A stretch of DNA of 64,000 bases from positions 1,481,501-1,545,500 of the forward strand of contig RCSZ01000013.1 of assembly GCA_014898425.1 (NCBI GenBank), in the 5' to 3' direction. Shown piece by piece: positions 60,557-64,000 of the stretch. Below the pieces are notes generated by a model, which had not been told where the DNA came from, searched no databases, and was given only the letters and a program-made list of their open reading frames with translations. The translations under genes were made by a program, and so were the position numbers. The DNA comes from Botryotinia globosa (lineage: Eukaryota; Ascomycota; Leotiomycetes; Helotiales; Sclerotiniaceae). Position 1 is the first letter of the stretch, and each line of letters opens with the position of its first letter.

Positions 60557-60791
60557 TATTGATTTAAAAAGGATATAGAAGATATAGTATTTATAAATAT
60601 ATAGATTCTATATATTTAATTGTATTCTATTTAAAAAACTAGTTAAATAGGAAAATAATAGGTTTTATATAAACACTATTGAAAAAGCTAATCTCTTTTA
60701 TATTCGCTTAATCCTTTCAATATAATAGTCTTTATATTAGGGTTATTTCCTTGAAGTGAATTCCCTATGTGTGAATTCCCTTGTTTATACA
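60557..60791 (-). repeat. LTR, right copy (235 bp)
   Basis: Same length as the left copy. Contains AAGCTAATCTCTTTTATATT and TTATTTCCTTGAAGTGAATT, ends GTTTATACA and is followed by TATAG. Its start has mutated from TGTTGG to TATTGA. Confidence 0.78.
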
Positions 60792-60796
60792 TATAG

Positions 60797-61264
60797 TATC
60801 AGACATTTAAGTTTTGATAGCTTACTACTATATATATATTCTAATAATAGAAATTTTGTAACATTTATTCTAGGAGTATAGTAAGCGATGACTTTAATTC
60901 TTAAAAAAAAATAAAAAAAATAAAAATTGTAAAAATCATACAATATGAATAATATAATATATATCATACTACCAAATATCCACTACAAATATCTAGCTTT
61001 TTATTTTTCTATTCATATACATATTCTTTTATTTATCTATTTATTTATTTATTTATTTATTTACACTTTATTTTCCCAAAATTCTAATATCATAATTATA
61101 TCAATATTCCTCTTCATAATATTATTGATTATAAATCCATCATAGATTAAACTAGCATTTCTAAAATGAGATTTTATTAATATTAATTTTCCAATAGTTA
61201 TAAAGTAATCAGCCCTTGGTAGTTCCAAGGTTGTCCGGCTGATTAACCGTGTCCTGCGCTGTTA
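60797..61264 (-). mobile_element. Older retroelement relic, outer end with LTR-like start
   Basis: On the minus strand the relic starts at about 61264 with ACAGCGCAGGACACGG and then TCAGCCGGACAACC. The first about 120 bp match the sequence starting at 9323. Nearer 60800 it contains AGCTATCAAAACTTAAATGT, the counterpart of the block at about 10.0 kb. A TTTA microsatellite (about 61028-61063) interrupts it. The younger LTR element is inserted at 60796. Confidence 0.55.
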
Positions 61265-61485
61265 CTATTCATCCACATCCCCATCAAAATCCAAAATCCG
61301 CCAAATACATTGATATACTCTGTATCCAATACAATACTTGAATCCCATCCCATCCCGTCCCATCCAATCCAATTCCATTCAACTACTCCCAATTCCATTC
61401 AATATATCATTATCCCACCCTCCACCCCCATGCCATACTGTACCATCCCGTTCAACCTCAACCCCCCACCCACGTCAAGTACATA
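61265..61485. repeat. CCATCC-type simple repeats
   Basis: Imperfect CATCCCATCCCGTCCCATCC array (about 61345-61400) and C-rich tracts; chance ORFs only. Confidence 0.5.
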
Positions 61486-61840
61486 CAGTAGAACTTGGCT
61501 ATACCGGACTGGGATATACCGGAATCTTGGATATACCGGAAAAATTTCCTGATTTGACCACTTTTTATATGGTAATACCGGATTTTTAGGCAAAACCGGA
61601 ATACCGGACTGATTTTTCCAGAATCCGGTATAAATTTTAGTGGTAGATTTGGCTGAATAAGCTTTTTTTTTGATTAATAAGCATGATTCGCTTTAGTCAC
61701 ATGTTTTTTTTTCGAAAATATCGGGAAATCGAATATAAATTTTGGTTAGAAAGCTTAGGCCACCATTTTTATACCGGAATCCTTTTTATACCGGATTTGA
61801 TTGGTCAAATATTTCATTCCGGTATAGCCAAGTTCTACTG
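61486..61840. mobile_element. 355 bp pogo-like miniature element, TA target
   Basis: Begins CAGTAGAACTTGGCTATACC and ends with the near-perfect inverse (GGTATAGCCAAGTTCTACTG), flanked by TA (61484-61485 and 61841-61842). Its interior matches the element at 45806 in inverse orientation, including CCTAAAAATCCGGTATT-type words. The terminal repeats are better kept than in the other copy. Confidence 0.85.
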
Positions 61841-61842
61841 TA

Positions 61843-62508
61843 CGTCGCAATCGCCTGAGAATTGCCGAAATCAAGCATCCATGTCAAATGTAGATCAAGG
61901 GGGAGGTACAGCATAGTGTGGAACTCACAATGCTTGATATATGTCATCATCTCGGTATAGTTCTACAAAAATATCAAATTCATATCAAATACACGAGTAG
62001 CTCCCTTCAAAGACATGATATTTATGATCGAAATTCACTTCTTTTCTCGAGACTATCAATGCATCTGATACAGAAACGCTAAAGAGCAAAGGAAATATAT
62101 TCGAGTCTCAATCCCATTCTCACCCGATATATCATCCGAATAAAAAAGGCATACACTTTCTTCGTACCATTTCCTCTTCCCAACACATTTCATGACCATT
62201 CACTTTTCACTGCATTCAAGTAAAACTCGTACCCATTTGATCCTCCTCAATAATTAATCCTTCCTTCATTCATTCATCCACCTTGCATTCCCAGTCTCAT
62301 CTTGATTCATCAATATGACAATCTGACAGTCAAAAAGATCTCCTAGAAACCACCATTGGTCGGCATTATTGGTGAAAATAACACAAATCATCGTGTTACG
62401 TGTGCAATACTTCATAGCCCGTAGCATGTATCCATTTTGGTAGTCAAATAATTCGACATTATATCAACACGTTCGAAACCTCATGTAAGATGGTTGGTTA
62501 AATGAGAT
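61843..62508. other. Intergenic region downstream of the Ssd1-like gene
   Basis: Normal-composition 3' flank with no supported ORF. Confidence 0.5.
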
Positions 62509-64000
62509 TTAGAGTGCGTAAGGATTGAGCGATCTGATTGTGAGACATCTATAAATGTGTTAGTCAATGTTGGACAAATATGAAGCGAGATATAAGTAAA
62601 CGTACGGTGGACTCTTTGTAAGATCAGTCTTCAAAATAACTGGAACTCTTGTCATCTCCTTGACATCTTGAATGTATTCACCATCTTCTTCACGAAGGGT
62701 GAAATACTTCAAGTACTTCTCCTTCGCACTAAGCTTAGCTTCAACAGGTTCACCAGTAGGTACCTTTGAGTCGGAACGAGTTCGGTGAAGGCTGTTTGCA
62801 GCTGATATTGAGTTCTTCGTTGGCGATGGTGGAACACTTTGAGTTGGGCGTTCAGCAAGGGAAACACCGGCAACGCTACCCGCAATGTCAGAAGCATCAT
62901 CGTCATCATCGAATAAAGCATCAACATCATCAGTTGAGATGGTACCGGTCTCCGTTGTCTTGCGTTGAGCTTCTTCGTGCTCCTTCTTGGCTCTCTCGGC
63001 AACAGCGGCTTGCTTAGCAGCCGCAGCAGCGTTGGTAGTTCTTTGAGACGCACCAGCCTTTGGACGCTCATCTTCTGGAACATATGCAGATGATGGCACA
63101 CCCTTCTCCCAATACAACTCCAGTACTCTCTCATTCTTTCTGAATTCGGCCTTCTTCAGAGGAAGTTGATCGCAATGAACTCTCTTTTCAAAGCCAAACT
63201 CGGGAATTAAAACATCGAAAGCAGATTCGTAAACACAGACGACGATACCCTCACTGATGAGTTCACCGCCAGCTTCTTCACGCTTTCTATCCATAATCCT
63301 ACACGACTCAATATGGACACTTTGTTCTTGAGCGTTTTGAGATGAATCCTTCTTTCCATTGCAAGACTCGGTTGTCTTCACGAGAGTCTCCATGTCTTCA
63401 TTATATTCAATCTTGCCTTCGGAAAGAACAGCTTCAAGTTGACGATGAACAACCAAATCCGCGTAACGACGAGATGGGTTGGTAAAGTGAGTGTATAATG
63501 GTAAGTTAAGAGCATAATGAGGGTAAAGATGTGGTTGAGTTTTTCCAGCAATGAAATATTTGGCGCGATGCATGGACTTGACCAAAAGAGTTTCCATTCC
63601 TTTGCGAATGTCGGTATCATCAACCTTGAAAAGACTGTTTTGAAGACGTCCACTGCTGGAAGTATCGATTTCGTATCCAATTTTGTTCATGCGATCAGCA
63701 AATGTTTGAAGACGTCTTGGATTTGGCGGACCTTGTCGACGAAGGAGTGCCTTTTCAGGAAGGCCTTGGTAGATCTTTTGTGCCACATAAGAGTTGACCT
63801 TGTTCATCAATTCTTCAATCAATTCGTGAGATGGAGTAGAATCGAAAATATTTTGTTCCACTGGAACATTTTCATCATCTAATTGGTAAACAAGTCTTAA
63901 TGGTGCAATAGTCTCGCCATCAGAGCCCAGACGAGATTCACGGAATTTTTGAGCAACAGCCTAGACACGTTAGCACCTTGGTGGGGATTGAGTTGGTGCG
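62509..64000 (-). CDS. ssd1: Ssd1/Sts5-type RNB-like RNA-binding translational repressor (partial)
   Basis: C-terminal part of a cytoplasmic RNA-binding protein of the RNase II/RNB fold that, in fungi, has lost nuclease activity and represses cell-wall mRNAs downstream of the Cbk1 kinase. The exon from 63963 down to about 62609 has KFRESRLGSDGETIAPLRLV, MNKIGYEIDTSSSGRLQNSL, YFIAGKTQPHLYPHYALNLP, THFTNPSRRYADLVVHRQLE and a basic Ala/Lys/Glu-rich insert. After an intron the last exon gives PPCLTIRSLNPYAL, the typical Ssd1 ending, with TAA at 62509-62511. An intron acceptor at about 63964 leads off the window, so the N-terminal disordered region and cold-shock domains are outside. The frame is intact. 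Confidence 0.9.

Larger units (their letters stand above)
54839..60791 (-). mobile_element. 5.95 kb LTR retrotransposon, RIP-degraded, nested in older element
   Basis: Two direct 235 bp repeats (54839-55073 and 60557-60791) have TG...CA-type outer limits. A 5 bp target duplication TATAG flanks the whole (54834-54838 and 60792-60796). The LTRs differ mainly by C-to-T and G-to-A changes, as RIP predicts. The interior is about 90% A/T with no usable frames. On the minus strand, 59560-59690 decodes to an Asn-rich stretch followed by NHKKDY, resembling the N-rich region next to the zinc knuckle of fungal Copia Gag. That suggests minus orientation and Ty1/Copia type; both are tentative. A region of ATTAATTTGATTAATTTAAT-type tandem repeats lies at about 56930-57070. 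Confidence 0.75.

Noticed and set aside
54839..60791. Search for CRISPR-like or gene content in AT-rich tandem words (ATTAATTTGATTAATT)
   Set aside because: Eukaryotic RIP-degraded transposon; the repeats are low-complexity drift, with no spacer pattern.

Overview
This is a nuclear window of a filamentous ascomycete. Genes are split by short (about 46-130 nt) GT-AG introns with CTAAC/CTGAC-like branch sites, and the proteins are fungal families (Pth11-like receptor, Cdc123, Cwc21, PET100, TACO1, Laa1/HEATR5, Atg22, GH7, GH1, Ssd1). Gene-bearing DNA alternates sharply with extremely AT-rich, TpA-rich blocks that hold decayed transposons, the usual signature of repeat-induced point mutation (RIP). 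Gene content and AT blocks would fit a plant-degrading Leotiomycete such as the Sclerotiniaceae; that placement is inference.

Layout. 0.2-2.1 kb: Pth11/rhodopsin-type membrane receptor (minus). 2.1-4.6 kb: no convincing gene. 4.6-6.0 kb: wax-synthase/MBOAT-type acyltransferase (minus). 6.1-10.7 kb: AT-rich transposon block. 11.1-16.6 kb: decay zone with a P450 pseudogene split by a small inverted-repeat element, an APH-type kinase pseudogene and a weak DUF7770-like gene. 17.3-31 kb: compact housekeeping block (MDR oxidoreductase, Cdc123, Cwc21, enoyl-CoA isomerase, PET100, TACO1, Laa1/HEATR5). 32.9-35 kb: Atg22-type transporter. 35.4-37.9 kb: ruined GH3 N-acetylglucosaminidase. 39.2-40.7 kb: secreted GH7 cellobiohydrolase. 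42.4-42.9 kb: unknown ORF cut at a repeat boundary. 43-46.2 kb: second AT block with TA-flanked miniature elements and a broken Zn(II)2Cys6 regulator fragment. 47.6-49.8 kb: secreted GH1 beta-glucosidase. 50.6-51.7 kb: secreted ferritin-like protein. 53.1-61.3 kb: third AT block, in which two TA-flanked inverted-repeat elements abut and a 5.95 kb LTR retrotransposon (235 bp LTRs, TATAG target duplication) sits inside an older retroelement. 61.5-61.8 kb: isolated miniature element. 62.5-64 kb: C-terminal part of an Ssd1-type RNB protein (minus, runs off the window).

The GH7 enzyme releases cellobiose from cellulose and the GH1 enzyme could split cellobiose to glucose; with the dead GH3 they form a loose carbohydrate-enzyme neighbourhood next to repeats. 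The 17-31 kb block serves translation initiation, splicing, peroxisomal beta-oxidation, mitochondrial complex IV assembly and translation, and clathrin/AP-1 traffic. At least four gene relics (P450, APH kinase, GH3, Zn2Cys6) lie next to or between repeat blocks, several with TAA/TAG stops that C-to-T change would produce. The most interesting material is the set of inverted-repeat element families flanked by TA, including long-armed foldback elements of about 790 bp with a larger relative, and the abutting or nested insertions at 53-61 kb.
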